From IMG/VR virus record IMGVR_UViG_3300009378_000016, positions 1-45,154 of that record: a DNA stretch of 45,154 nt; one strand, 5' to 3'. The translations under genes were made by a program, and so were the position numbers. A model generated the notes under the pieces. It was not told where the DNA came from and did not search any database. It saw only the letters and a program-made list of their open reading frames with translations. Numbering within the stretch: the first letter of the stretch is position 1; each line of letters begins with the position of its first letter. The DNA comes from a virus. Positions 1-7,505 of this stretch are shown here, piece by piece.

Positions 1-80
1 GTTATTTTGCCAAAGAAGAAGATGCTCGTCAAGTATATCTAGTTGCTAAAGAAAAATATCATATTATTGAAAAAAGATGA
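1..80 (+). CDS. C-terminal end of a probable HNH/AP2-type homing endonuclease (partial)
   Basis: The window opens inside a gene. Reading from base 3, 25 codons run to a TGA at 78-80. The peptide contains the stretch YFAKEEDARQVYLVAKEKYH, which resembles the end of the AP2-like DNA-binding domain found at the C-terminus of many phage HNH endonucleases (pattern: aromatic-F, acidic pair, A, then AYxxAKxxxH). Only this tail is visible, so the nuclease domain itself cannot be checked. It lies just upstream of a new promoter, so it probably ends a separate transcription unit. The family assignment rests on a short match and is tentative. Confidence 0.5.
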   Translation, partial: YFAKEEDARQVYLVAKEKYHIIEKR

Positions 81-99
81 AAATAAATGAAAATAAACC

Positions 100-128
100 T
101 TGACATTGAGGTGAAATTGTGAGATAAT
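100..128 (+). promoter_or_regulatory. sigma70-type promoter
   Basis: TTGACA at 100-105 is followed by exactly 17 bases and GATAAT at 123-128, five of six matches to the -10 consensus. It sits between the end of the partial endonuclease gene and the first complete gene at 181, the expected place for an early promoter that uses host RNA polymerase. The predicted start of transcription is near 135. Confidence 0.75.
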
Positions 129-146
129 ATCACTGTGGTTTGGGGG

Positions 147-171
147 TTTTTAGTTTTTTTAGTTTTTTTAG
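147..171 (+). repeat. T-rich tandem repeat in the 5' leader
   Basis: Three copies in a row: TTTTTAG (147-153), TTTTTTTAG (154-162) and TTTTTTTAG (163-171), preceded by GGGGG. They would form a U-rich leader between the promoter and the start codon at 181. The final AGG (170-172) may act as a weak ribosome binding site. No hairpin precedes the T tracts, so this does not look like an intrinsic terminator. Confidence 0.6.
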
Positions 172-180
172 GTAATAATC

Positions 181-348
181 ATGTTAATTTTATTAGTTTC
201 TATCATTTTTGTTCTTTTTTTGATATTGGTAATACGATATTTAAGACATCTATCAAAAATAGATACTACTAGATATATAATGGATGATGAGGATCATGTT
301 GATGATGAGTTTGTTGTTGTTTACACTAAACCATGGGATGTTTTATGA
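181..348 (+). CDS. small single-pass membrane protein (55 aa), hypothetical
   Basis: ATG at 181 opens a 55-residue frame ending at TGA 346-348. Residues 2-20 form one strongly hydrophobic segment (starting MLILLVSIIFVLF), followed by a basic patch (RYLRH). The C-terminal tail is acidic and rich in Asp. The expected topology is an N-terminal membrane anchor with a soluble tail. The stop overlaps the ATG at 345 of the next gene (ATGA), which supports both being real and translationally coupled. It is the first gene behind the 100-128 promoter. No family is recognised. Confidence 0.6.
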   Translation: MLILLVSIIFVLFLILVIRYLRHLSKIDTTRYIMDDEDHVDDEFVVVYTKPWDVL

Positions 349-968
349 TAAAGGATAAAGTGATATTGGTTGATGTGGATGGGGTACTCTTAGATTGGGA
401 GTATTCATTTCATAAATGGATACGAACTACAAAACCTCATTTACATTTAGTTAATGAAAATGCGTATAAAATTGAAGATAAGGTAGTATATTCAGGTTTG
501 GGTATATTAGATAAATATTTTGGTGATCCTATAACACGATATTATGGTAAAGAATTGTCTAGAGAATTTAATTCGTCATCTGATATTGGGTTTTTATTAC
601 CACTAAGAGATTCAATTAAATATGTGAAGAAATTACATAACGATCATGGGTATATGTTTCAAGTAATATCATCACAATCTGATAGAATTTCTGCACAAAA
701 ACTTAGAATATCTAATCTTGAACGAATATTCGGTAATGTATTTGTTGGATATACTATATTAGGTACTGGTGATGATAAAGATGAAGAGTTATCAAAATAT
801 AAAGATTCTGATACATATTGGATTGAAGATAAACCAGAAAATGTTGATATTGGTATTTCATTAGGGTTGTCTGGTATTTTAGTTGCTCATTCACATAATG
901 CTGATTACGTGGGAGATGCGGCTAGACTTGATAGTTGGAAAGAAATTTACGAACATATAACAGGATAG
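345..968 (+). CDS. HAD-superfamily phosphatase, 5'(3')-deoxyribonucleotidase-like
   Basis: The protein begins MIKDKVILVDVDGVLLDW. The DVDGV segment is HAD motif I, with D10 as the presumed nucleophile and D12 as the acid/base. ISSQS around residue 112 fits motif II. The IEDKPENVD segment near residue 165 fits the acidic Mg2+-binding motif IV. The length (207 aa) suits NT5C-type nucleotidases or related small-molecule phosphatases. In a phage, such an enzyme would most likely dephosphorylate nucleotides; this is inferred from the family. ATG 345 is chosen over the in-frame ATG 333 because it forms an ATGA overlap with the upstream stop, and neither has a strong Shine-Dalgarno sequence. The substrate is unknown. 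Confidence 0.7.
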   Translation: MIKDKVILVDVDGVLLDWEYSFHKWIRTTKPHLHLVNENAYKIEDKVVYSGLGILDKYFGDPITRYYGKELSREFNSSSDIGFLLPLRDSIKYVKKLHNDHGYMFQVISSQSDRISAQKLRISNLERIFGNVFVGYTILGTGDDKDEELSKYKDSDTYWIEDKPENVDIGISLGLSGILVAHSHNADYVGDAARLDSWKEIYEHITG

Positions 969-977
969 GATTATATT

Positions 978-1175
978 ATGGTGTGGTGTGATGAGGGTCG
1001 AGATATTATAAAGACAGATGATACGGTTTATGCAACATTTAATTCTGATAAAGATACCAGGGGAAGGGAGTCAACATATATAAATGATGCTCCTTGTGTG
1101 GGATGTGATTTATCAGATGGTTGTACGACTGAATGTAATGATTTTAATACGTATGTTCTACTTGGAAAGTGGTAA
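978..1175 (+). CDS. small Cys-rich protein (65 aa), hypothetical
   Basis: This 65-residue acidic protein carries a compact cysteine cluster, CVGCDLSDGCTTEC (residues 40-53), giving four Cys in CxxC-x5-CxxxC spacing, plus C4 near the N-terminus. The spacing suggests one bound metal ion, probably zinc. It starts 9 bp after the HAD gene and ends 6 bp before the next gene, so it is part of the same operon. No known family is recognised and no function is proposed. Confidence 0.65.
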   Translation: MVWCDEGRDIIKTDDTVYATFNSDKDTRGRESTYINDAPCVGCDLSDGCTTECNDFNTYVLLGKW

Positions 1176-1181
1176 TATATT

Positions 1182-1832
1182 ATGAATATGAAGAACAAAA
1201 TTAGAGCAAAATGGGCAACTGATTTGGTCGAACCTGTATTGTCGGAAGATTATACACAATTTGAACTTGTGTCTGCCTTGAGTTGGTATGCCGCAATGGT
1301 TGATACCAAAAAGAAAGAAAAATACCTATCAGATTATCTTAAATCTAGAGGATTGGATAAGGTTGTTGATGAGAAAGTGTCTTATCTAACATCATCAGTT
1401 GTTGCACGATTGATTGATAGAGGGCAAGTCACCGATACCAAGACAATTAAATGGATGAATGAGTGGGTAGATAAGTTAAAAGATAAAGAACCTATTAAGA
1501 ATCCAATTAAACGTATTACAATTCAAGAAAGAATGCGTATCAAGGGTGATTCGTATGTTGATGGATTAGATGATGCATTTGAAGAGTTTTTAGAATCTGG
1601 TATGACACAGAAGTTTGATATGAAATCATATTTAAAAACATCTGAAATCAAACCATCATATAAAAAGTATTTAATTAAATGGATTGATGAGAAACATTCT
1701 GAATTTCTGTTGTCTAAGACAGATCCAGAGATGAAAGAGGGGTATTCTAACTATACTACTAGACAAAAGAATAAGATTATTAAGTTCTTTGAACATATGC
1801 ATAAGTCGGTAGATGTATACTATTCTAAATGA
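1182..1832 (+). CDS. conserved T4-like phage protein of unknown function
   Basis: A 216-residue, highly charged, mostly helical soluble protein. The C-terminal part (around DPEMKEGYSNYTTRQKNKI, residues 183-201) resembles a motif in a conserved hypothetical protein of marine T4-like phages, where Asp-Pro, Glu-Gly-Tyr and a following basic helix are kept. No enzyme motif, membrane segment or signal peptide is seen. ATG 1182 is used; ATG 1188 (MKNKIR) is an alternative start. It ends the first small-gene operon, since a late-promoter octamer follows at once. Function cannot be deduced. Confidence 0.65.
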   Translation: MNMKNKIRAKWATDLVEPVLSEDYTQFELVSALSWYAAMVDTKKKEKYLSDYLKSRGLDKVVDEKVSYLTSSVVARLIDRGQVTDTKTIKWMNEWVDKLKDKEPIKNPIKRITIQERMRIKGDSYVDGLDDAFEEFLESGMTQKFDMKSYLKTSEIKPSYKKYLIKWIDEKHSEFLLSKTDPEMKEGYSNYTTRQKNKIIKFFEHMHKSVDVYYSK

Positions 1833-1840
1833 TATAAATA
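1833..1840 (+). promoter_or_regulatory. T4-type late promoter octamer
   Basis: TATAAATA, followed by TA, lies directly after the stop codon of the upstream gene and 32 bp before the ATG at 1872. This is the exact octamer recognised by the T4 late sigma factor gp55 with co-activator gp33, and a gp33 homologue is encoded in this window. In DNA this AT-rich the octamer also occurs by chance inside genes, but here it is in one of the few intergenic gaps. It would place the holin-like gene, and perhaps ppsA-ftsH, under late control. Confidence 0.55.
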
Positions 1841-1871
1841 TAACTCAACTATTAACAATATAGAGTGGTAT

Positions 1872-2096
1872 ATGAAAATAGAAGATAGAGTTTTATTAGA
1901 ACGTCATGAGTGGCACTTATCTGAACATGATGAAGATATACAAGAATTAAAAGAAGCAAATAAAGCTTTATCTGATGCTATAGATGGGGTTAATTATACA
2001 TTAGTACAGATTAAACATATGGTTTATGGTGCTTGCTTGTTGTATGTGTTGACTTCATTTGGGATACTTGAAGTGATTAAAGGTATTATACTATAA
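1872..2096 (+). CDS. XhlA/holin-like small membrane protein with coiled coil
   Basis: In this 74-residue protein, residues 1-45 form an amphipathic, Glu-rich helix (HLSEHDEDIQELKEANKALS) with heptad-like leucines. The C-terminus has one hydrophobic segment at about residues 52-73 (YGACLLYVLTSFGILEVI). This order, coiled coil then C-terminal membrane anchor, is that of the haemolysin XhlA family, cell-surface proteins in phage lysis cassettes that work with a holin and an endolysin. A late promoter octamer sits just upstream, which suits a lysis role. No endolysin is visible next to it, so a lysis function is inferred from architecture only. A simple membrane adaptor remains possible. Confidence 0.6.
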   Translation: MKIEDRVLLERHEWHLSEHDEDIQELKEANKALSDAIDGVNYTLVQIKHMVYGACLLYVLTSFGILEVIKGIIL

Positions 2097-2114
2097 TATA
2101 TTTGGAGGTTGTTT

Positions 2115-4505
2115 ATGCCCGAAATTGATAATAGTTTTTCATATATTAGAAACTTTGGTGAATTAAATATATCTGATGTTTCTTTGGTTGGTGGTAAGAA
2201 TGCATCATTAGGTGAAATGTATTCTGAACTTACCAATTCTGGTATTAATGTGCCTAATGGGTTCGCGGTTACTGTTGATGGGTATTGTGATTATGTAGAT
2301 TATAATCACTTATCATCTAAAATTGAGGATATATTAGAAACTATTGATGTCGATGATGTGGATTCCTTATCTGATGTGGGTACAACCATTAGATCTTGGT
2401 TTATTAATGGTGATATGCCACCAGGATTAGAATCTGAGATATTAACATCATATCACGAATTAGGTGGTTCTGTTGCCGTTAGATCCTCGGCTACTACTGA
2501 AGATTCAATATCAAATTCATTTGCCGGACAATTAGAAACATATCTTAATGTATTTGGAGATGTGGATATAATACATGCGTGTAAATTAGTATTTGCTTCA
2601 TTATTTACTGATAGAGTTATATCATATAGAGTATCTAATGGATATTCTCATAAAGATATAAGAGTGTCAATAGGTATTCAAAAAATGGTGCGTTCCGATA
2701 GAGGTACCGCTGGTGTTATGTTTACATTGGATACTGAATCAGGATTTGAGGATGTAGTATTTATTACTGGTGCATATGGGTTAGGTGAAAATGTAGTATC
2801 TGGTAATGTCAACCCCGATGAGTTTTATGTATTTAAACCAACATTGAAAGATGGTTATAATTCTATTATACAACGACATCTTGGTACTAAATTAGTCAAA
2901 ATGATATATTCTGAGTCTAATAGAACAAATAATATAGAAGTTGATAAATCATTACAACAAGAATTTTGTTTATCGGATGAGGAAGTTATATCATTAGCCA
3001 GATCAGCAGTAATCATAGAAGAACATTATTCTAAGAAATATGGTAAAAAAACTCATATGGACATAGAATGGGCAATTGATGGTTTAACCAATGAAATCTT
3101 TATAGTTCAATCACGTCCAGAAACAGTCCATTCTGTGGATTCTGGGTGTGCTGACGAGGTGTTTACACTTCAACGTATGTCAGATGTGATTACTACAGGT
3201 AAACCTATTGGTTCTAAAATTGGATCTGGTAAAACATCTATAATTAATGATGTGTCGGATATGAATCAATTTAATGATGGTGATATATTGGTAACTGATA
3301 TAACAGACCCAGATTGGGAACCAATAATGAAGAAATCTTCTGGTGTCATTACTAATAGAGGGGGGAGAACTTGTCATGCTGCTATTATAGCAAGAGAATT
3401 AGGTATCCCAGCAGTGGTGGGGTGTGATGATGCCACTTCTACCATAGCTAATGGCGAAGATGTAACAATATCTTGTGCCCAAGGTGAAATTGGGTATGTT
3501 TATAATGGAATATTACCATATACTACAGAAAAAACTGATTTTTCATCATTCAAACCAACAAAAACTAAAATAATGCTTAATCTGGGTAATCCTGATATGG
3601 CATTCAAAGTGTCAAAATATCCAAATGATGGTATCGGACTGGCCAGATTAGAATTTATTATTAATTCACGTATCGGTATACACCCAAATGCAATACTTAA
3701 TTGTGAACTCTTATCTGATGAGATGTATGACTATATAATGGAAAAAACAATTGGGTATTCACGACCAACAGAGTTTTATCGAAGTAGACTAGCAGATGGT
3801 ATTGCCACTATTGCTGCTTCAGTATACCCTAAACCGGTTATATTTAGACTATCTGACTTCAAATCTAATGAATACTCTCATTTATATGGTGGACAACTCT
3901 ATGAACCAATAGAAGAAAATCCTATGATTGGGTTTAGAGGTGCATATAGATACAATTCACCTGAATTTGAAGTTGCATTTGAGTTGGAATGCTCTGCGAT
4001 AAGAAAGGTTATCCTAGAATATGGATTAAATAATATACAAGTTATGGTTCCTTTTATCAGAACTGTAAATGAGGCAAAAAAAGTAGTACAATTATTAGAA
4101 GATAATGGTATAAAATCAGGGGAAAATGGTATTAAAATCATATTTATGTGTGAAATACCAGCAAATGCACTATTGGCGGATGAGTTCTTAGAATATTGTG
4201 ATGGTTTCTCTATAGGTTCTAATGATTTGACTCAATTAACACTTGGTGTTGACAGAGATTCTTCTAATATTGAAGGATGTGACGAAAGGAATGAAGCAGT
4301 GATTAAATTAATGGAAATGGCAATAAAATCATGTAAAAAACATGGTAAGTATATAGGTATTTGTGGACAAGCACCATCAGATTTTCCAGAAATAACTTCG
4401 TGGTTAGTTAATCAAGGGATTGATTCTCTATCACTTAACTATGACTCTATTTTAACAATGAATAATGTTATTAGATCAGTAGAATCAGAAATATTTGAAA
4501 TATAG
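2115..4505 (+). CDS. ppsA: phosphoenolpyruvate synthase (pyruvate, water dikinase)
   Basis: PpsA converts pyruvate, ATP and water to phosphoenolpyruvate, AMP and phosphate (EC 2.7.9.2), the entry step to gluconeogenesis. The 796-residue product is the length of the bacterial enzyme (about 790) and aligns along its whole length with the E. coli protein as I remember it. The N-terminal ATP-grasp domain starts with VGGKNASLGEM and has the VRSSATTED segment. The swivelling phospho-histidine domain has GGRTCHAAIIARELGIPAVV with catalytic H421. The C-terminal PEP/pyruvate domain has IGSNDLTQL and ICGQAPSD with the acid/base Cys near residue 750. ATG 2115 is chosen because GGAGG lies 6 bp upstream; an in-frame TTG at 2109 is less likely. 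It lies 9 bp upstream of ftsH. A phage copy could raise PEP supply for nucleotide or cell-wall precursors, or reverse glycolytic flux; this role is inference. Confidence 0.96.
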   Translation: MPEIDNSFSYIRNFGELNISDVSLVGGKNASLGEMYSELTNSGINVPNGFAVTVDGYCDYVDYNHLSSKIEDILETIDVDDVDSLSDVGTTIRSWFINGDMPPGLESEILTSYHELGGSVAVRSSATTEDSISNSFAGQLETYLNVFGDVDIIHACKLVFASLFTDRVISYRVSNGYSHKDIRVSIGIQKMVRSDRGTAGVMFTLDTESGFEDVVFITGAYGLGENVVSGNVNPDEFYVFKPTLKDGYNSIIQRHLGTKLVKMIYSESNRTNNIEVDKSLQQEFCLSDEEVISLARSAVIIEEHYSKKYGKKTHMDIEWAIDGLTNEIFIVQSRPETVHSVDSGCADEVFTLQRMSDVITTGKPIGSKIGSGKTSIINDVSDMNQFNDGDILVTDITDPDWEPIMKKSSGVITNRGGRTCHAAIIARELGIPAVVGCDDATSTIANGEDVTISCAQGEIGYVYNGILPYTTEKTDFSSFKPTKTKIMLNLGNPDMAFKVSKYPNDGIGLARLEFIINSRIGIHPNAILNCELLSDEMYDYIMEKTIGYSRPTEFYRSRLADGIATIAASVYPKPVIFRLSDFKSNEYSHLYGGQLYEPIEENPMIGFRGAYRYNSPEFEVAFELECSAIRKVILEYGLNNIQVMVPFIRTVNEAKKVVQLLEDNGIKSGENGIKIIFMCEIPANALLADEFLEYCDGFSIGSNDLTQLTLGVDRDSSNIEGCDERNEAVIKLMEMAIKSCKKHGKYIGICGQAPSDFPEITSWLVNQGIDSLSLNYDSILTMNNVIRSVESEIFEI

Positions 4506-4514
4506 GATAAGACT

Positions 4515-6326
4515 ATGATAAAAAAACTATTAGTTTGGGCCGTTATTGGATTTTTCTTTATTTCATTCTTAGGGAATATGAATAAAGGACAAATGGGTCA
4601 AGAGGTGTCATATGCTAAATTCATAGATTTAGTGAATGATGGGCAAGTAATGAAAGTTGTAGTAGATAAGAGAGGAATTGTTGTTGGTGAATATCGTGAT
4701 GGTGGACAGTTTGTAACATATTCACCATATGATCCTCATATGGTGGATGATTTATTAGAAAATGGTGTAGATATTATTGCAAATCCACCAGAAGAATCAT
4801 CACTTTTGGGTTCTATATTTATTTCTTGGTTTCCTATATTATTATTGATAGGTGTGTGGATATGGTATATGAAAAGAATGGGGGGTGGAGGACCAAATAA
4901 ATTGGGGAAGAATAAATCTAAGAAATTAGAACAATCAAAAATTAAAGTTACCTTTGCCGATGTTGCAGGGGTGGAAGAAGCACTTGATGAAGTGTCTGAA
5001 ATGGTAGATTTCTTAAGAAATCCTCCCAAATATGTGAAATTAGGTGCGAAAATACCTAAAGGGGCATTAATGGTTGGACCTCCAGGTACAGGTAAAACAT
5101 TATTGGCTCGTGCAATTGCAGGTGAAGCAAAAGTACCATTCTTTTCTATATCTGGATCTGATTTTGTGGAAATGTTTGTTGGTGTCGGTGCATCTAGAGT
5201 TAGAGATATGTTTACTGAGGCAAGAAAATCGTCACCTTGTATTATATTCATTGACGAAATCGATGCAGTTGGTAGACAAAGAGGTGCAGGCCACGGTGGC
5301 GGCAATGATGAAAGAGAACAAACATTAAATCAATTATTAGTGGAAATGGATGGTTTCGATGATAGAGATGGTATTATTGTATTAGGTGCAACCAATAGAG
5401 CAGATGTATTAGATAAAGCTTTATTAAGACCAGGAAGATTTGATCGAGAAATTAATGTAGGACTACCTGATATTAAAGGAAGAGAACAAATACTTCAAGT
5501 TCATATGAGAAAAGTTCCAACTTCCGATGATATTAAATTAAAATATATTGCTCAAGGTACTACTGGATTCTCTGGTGCAGAATTAGCTAATCTTATTAAT
5601 GAAGCTGCCCTTGCTGCTGCCAGAGGGGATAGAACTAATATTTGTATGTCAGATTTAGAAAAATCTAAAGATAAACTGATTATGGGGGTAGAAAAGAGAA
5701 CTATGGTGATGGGGGAAGATGAAAAACGTATGACTGCATATCATGAAGCAGGACACGCTATCGTAGGTAGATTAACAGAAACTCATGACCCAGTATATAA
5801 AGTGTCTATTATGCCTAGAGGTAGAGCACTTGGGGTTACTATGTTCCTACCAGAGAAAGACGCTTATTCTGCATCAAAGGAAAAATTAGAATCTCAACTA
5901 CAATCATTATATGGTGGACGTATCGCAGAAGAATTAATATACGGTAAAGATAAAGTTACTACTGGTGCATCTAATGATATTGAACGTGCTACTTCTATTG
6001 CTAGAAATATGGTCAAACGATGGGGATTATGTGACGCAGTAGGACCACTTTGTTATGAAGATGAACAGGGAGATCCCTTTATGGGGAGATCAATGGGACA
6101 ACCCGCTCAATCCGTTTCACCTGAAATATCTAAACTATTAGATGAGGAAGTTATTAAATTAACTACTAAAAATTATGATAAAGCTAAGAAAATACTTGAA
6201 GATAATATGGATATTCTACATTCTATGACTGAATGCTTAATGGAATATGAAACTATTGATAAATATCAACTCGACGATTTATTAGAAAGAAAAGACACTA
6301 TTAGAGAACCAATGGGGTATGACTAA
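4515..6326 (+). CDS. ftsH: ATP-dependent zinc metalloprotease FtsH
   Basis: FtsH is a hexameric inner-membrane AAA+ protease that extracts and degrades membrane proteins and short-lived cytosolic regulators. At 603 aa this is full length. Two membrane segments (about residues 4-20 and 97-119) flank a periplasmic domain. They are followed by Walker A GPPGTGKT (188-195), pore loop FVG (221-223), Walker B IIFIDEID (243-250) and the second region of homology with arginine fingers (GATNRAD...RPGRFDR, 291-311). The zinc site is HEAGH (410-414) with a third ligand Asp near 488 (GASNDIE). All catalytic elements are present, so an active enzyme is expected. An AGGATAAG site precedes the ATG. The gene lies between ppsA and a thioesterase. 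Possible roles are removing host membrane or regulatory proteins, or phage-protein quality control; these are inferences. Confidence 0.96.
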   Translation: MIKKLLVWAVIGFFFISFLGNMNKGQMGQEVSYAKFIDLVNDGQVMKVVVDKRGIVVGEYRDGGQFVTYSPYDPHMVDDLLENGVDIIANPPEESSLLGSIFISWFPILLLIGVWIWYMKRMGGGGPNKLGKNKSKKLEQSKIKVTFADVAGVEEALDEVSEMVDFLRNPPKYVKLGAKIPKGALMVGPPGTGKTLLARAIAGEAKVPFFSISGSDFVEMFVGVGASRVRDMFTEARKSSPCIIFIDEIDAVGRQRGAGHGGGNDEREQTLNQLLVEMDGFDDRDGIIVLGATNRADVLDKALLRPGRFDREINVGLPDIKGREQILQVHMRKVPTSDDIKLKYIAQGTTGFSGAELANLINEAALAAARGDRTNICMSDLEKSKDKLIMGVEKRTMVMGEDEKRMTAYHEAGHAIVGRLTETHDPVYKVSIMPRGRALGVTMFLPEKDAYSASKEKLESQLQSLYGGRIAEELIYGKDKVTTGASNDIERATSIARNMVKRWGLCDAVGPLCYEDEQGDPFMGRSMGQPAQSVSPEISKLLDEEVIKLTTKNYDKAKKILEDNMDILHSMTECLMEYETIDKYQLDDLLERKDTIREPMGYD

Positions 6327-6341
6327 TAAAGGAGAATCAAA

Positions 6342-6842
6342 ATGGATAACCCAATATCAACTACTATTGTTGTTTCGCCGTCACCACAACAGGCAAATTT
6401 TAATAATAAACTGCATGGGGGAGAACTACTAAAATTATTAGATCAAGTCGCTTCCGCTACGTCTAGAAGATTTTCTAGACTATACTGTATTACCGCTAAA
6501 GTTATTGAAGTACAATACCTTGAACCTATAGATATTGGTTGCCTTCTATCTATTAGAGGAGAAGTTATTAAAGTAGGCAGAACTTCTATGACTATAGATA
6601 TTGTAGCAGTTACTGAAAATATTGAAACTTCGGCTCAAGTGAGATGTATTACCGCACAATTCCTTATGGTAGGGGTAGACGCTAATAAAGTACCTACACC
6701 AGTTCCTAAAATACCAGAACACCATAAAGATAAATGTAAATCATGCGGGCACGTGAAACATAATGTTAATGATAATTGGTTTAATCCTAAAATGAATAAC
6801 CATTATTCTCAATATTTTGAGGAAACTGAAGACAGAGACTAA
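6342..6842 (+). CDS. hotdog-fold acyl-CoA thioesterase (YciA/BACH type)
   Basis: The 166-residue product begins with a 4HBT-type hotdog domain (about 1-115). The helix signature NKLHGGELLKLLDQ (residues 22-35) carries the conserved HGG and catalytic Asp34. A VGRTSM segment follows (78-83), typical of YciA/BACH acyl-CoA thioesterases, which hydrolyse acyl-CoA to free fatty acid and CoA. The C-terminal tail (about 120-166) is not part of the hotdog fold and contains CKSCGH with several nearby His (HHKDKCKSCGHVKH), a possible metal-binding hook. A good GGAG ribosome site precedes the ATG, 15 bp after ftsH. In infection it could alter CoA or fatty-acid pools and thus membranes; this is inference. 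The substrate chain length is unknown. Confidence 0.85.
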   Translation: MDNPISTTIVVSPSPQQANFNNKLHGGELLKLLDQVASATSRRFSRLYCITAKVIEVQYLEPIDIGCLLSIRGEVIKVGRTSMTIDIVAVTENIETSAQVRCITAQFLMVGVDANKVPTPVPKIPEHHKDKCKSCGHVKHNVNDNWFNPKMNNHYSQYFEETEDRD

Positions 6843-6860
6843 TAATCACTAAAATTAATA

Positions 6861-7505
6861 ATGACTATTGAACCATATAATCTATTTAAAATATACCAAT
6901 CTATTAATTACCATTTCTCAAATAATAATTATAATTATCAAAAATATAAAGGAAATATAACTACTACATATAATACTTTCCAAAATAGAAAGGATAAATA
7001 CTCTTTCTATAAATCAGCTAGATACTTCAATAATGAAAATCACGCTAAATTGTTTATACTTGCAACTATAATCGGGAATGGTATCAAAATAGGAAAATCA
7101 TTACCACATATTACTAATCTTATTAATCAAGATAATATTAATACATATAATATATACCAAGGGAAAATAGATAGAATGCAATATATGTACCAAAATGATA
7201 TATCATTCCTATTAGATTATGGGAAACACTATAATATTAATAACATTAATAATATTCTTCATGGGTACGATAAACAATACCCAATCTGGCATAAACTAGT
7301 TGTTAATAATAAAATTAATATAGAATCTATTATTATCCTGGATATTATCCTAAACTTTATTATAAATATAAAAATTAAAGATATTTATTTCGACCAGTTC
7401 ATTTATACTACTAATCAATATAAATACTTCATTAATATTAATAATCAATTCTATCATAAGTTAACTAAATCTATTTTTGAGGTATCTTTAAGTGAACACA
7501 TATAA
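6861..7505 (+). CDS. gp59: gp59-like loader of the replicative DNA helicase
   Basis: T4 gp59 loads the gp41 helicase onto gp32-coated forks. This 214-residue protein is about the size of gp59 (217). It shares its pattern: LFKIYQSINYHF near the start, RKDKYSFYKSARYF (T4: RRDKYFFQKLSEKY), a hydrophobic ILATIIGN helix, then YQGKIDRMQYMYQNDI (T4: YREYIGRLKQIKFKFEEDI), and ESIIILDIILNFI (T4: ETFILLDSFLNII). The neighbours gp33 and gp32 are also its neighbours in T4, which strengthens the call. The gene is unusually rich in Asn, Ile and Tyr and poor in G on its coding strand. It overlaps the next gene by 14 bp. Confidence 0.85.
   Translation: MTIEPYNLFKIYQSINYHFSNNNYNYQKYKGNITTTYNTFQNRKDKYSFYKSARYFNNENHAKLFILATIIGNGIKIGKSLPHITNLINQDNINTYNIYQGKIDRMQYMYQNDISFLLDYGKHYNINNINNILHGYDKQYPIWHKLVVNNKINIESIIILDIILNFIINIKIKDIYFDQFIYTTNQYKYFININNQFYHKLTKSIFEVSLSEHI

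Noticed and set aside
2109-2114. TTG start for ppsA at 2109
   Set aside because: It would leave only about 1 bp between GGAGG and the start codon, while ATG 2115 has the ideal spacing and matches the family start.
4736-5305. Long antisense open frame (189 codons) inside ftsH
   Set aside because: It is a shadow of the strongly conserved AAA+ domain on the other strand, has no ribosome site and no recognisable protein features.
7371-7380. TATAAATA inside the gp59 gene (also near 7418, 20050 and 30027)
   Set aside because: These octamers lie within coding sequence of very AT-rich genes and have no gene start nearby, so chance is the simplest explanation.
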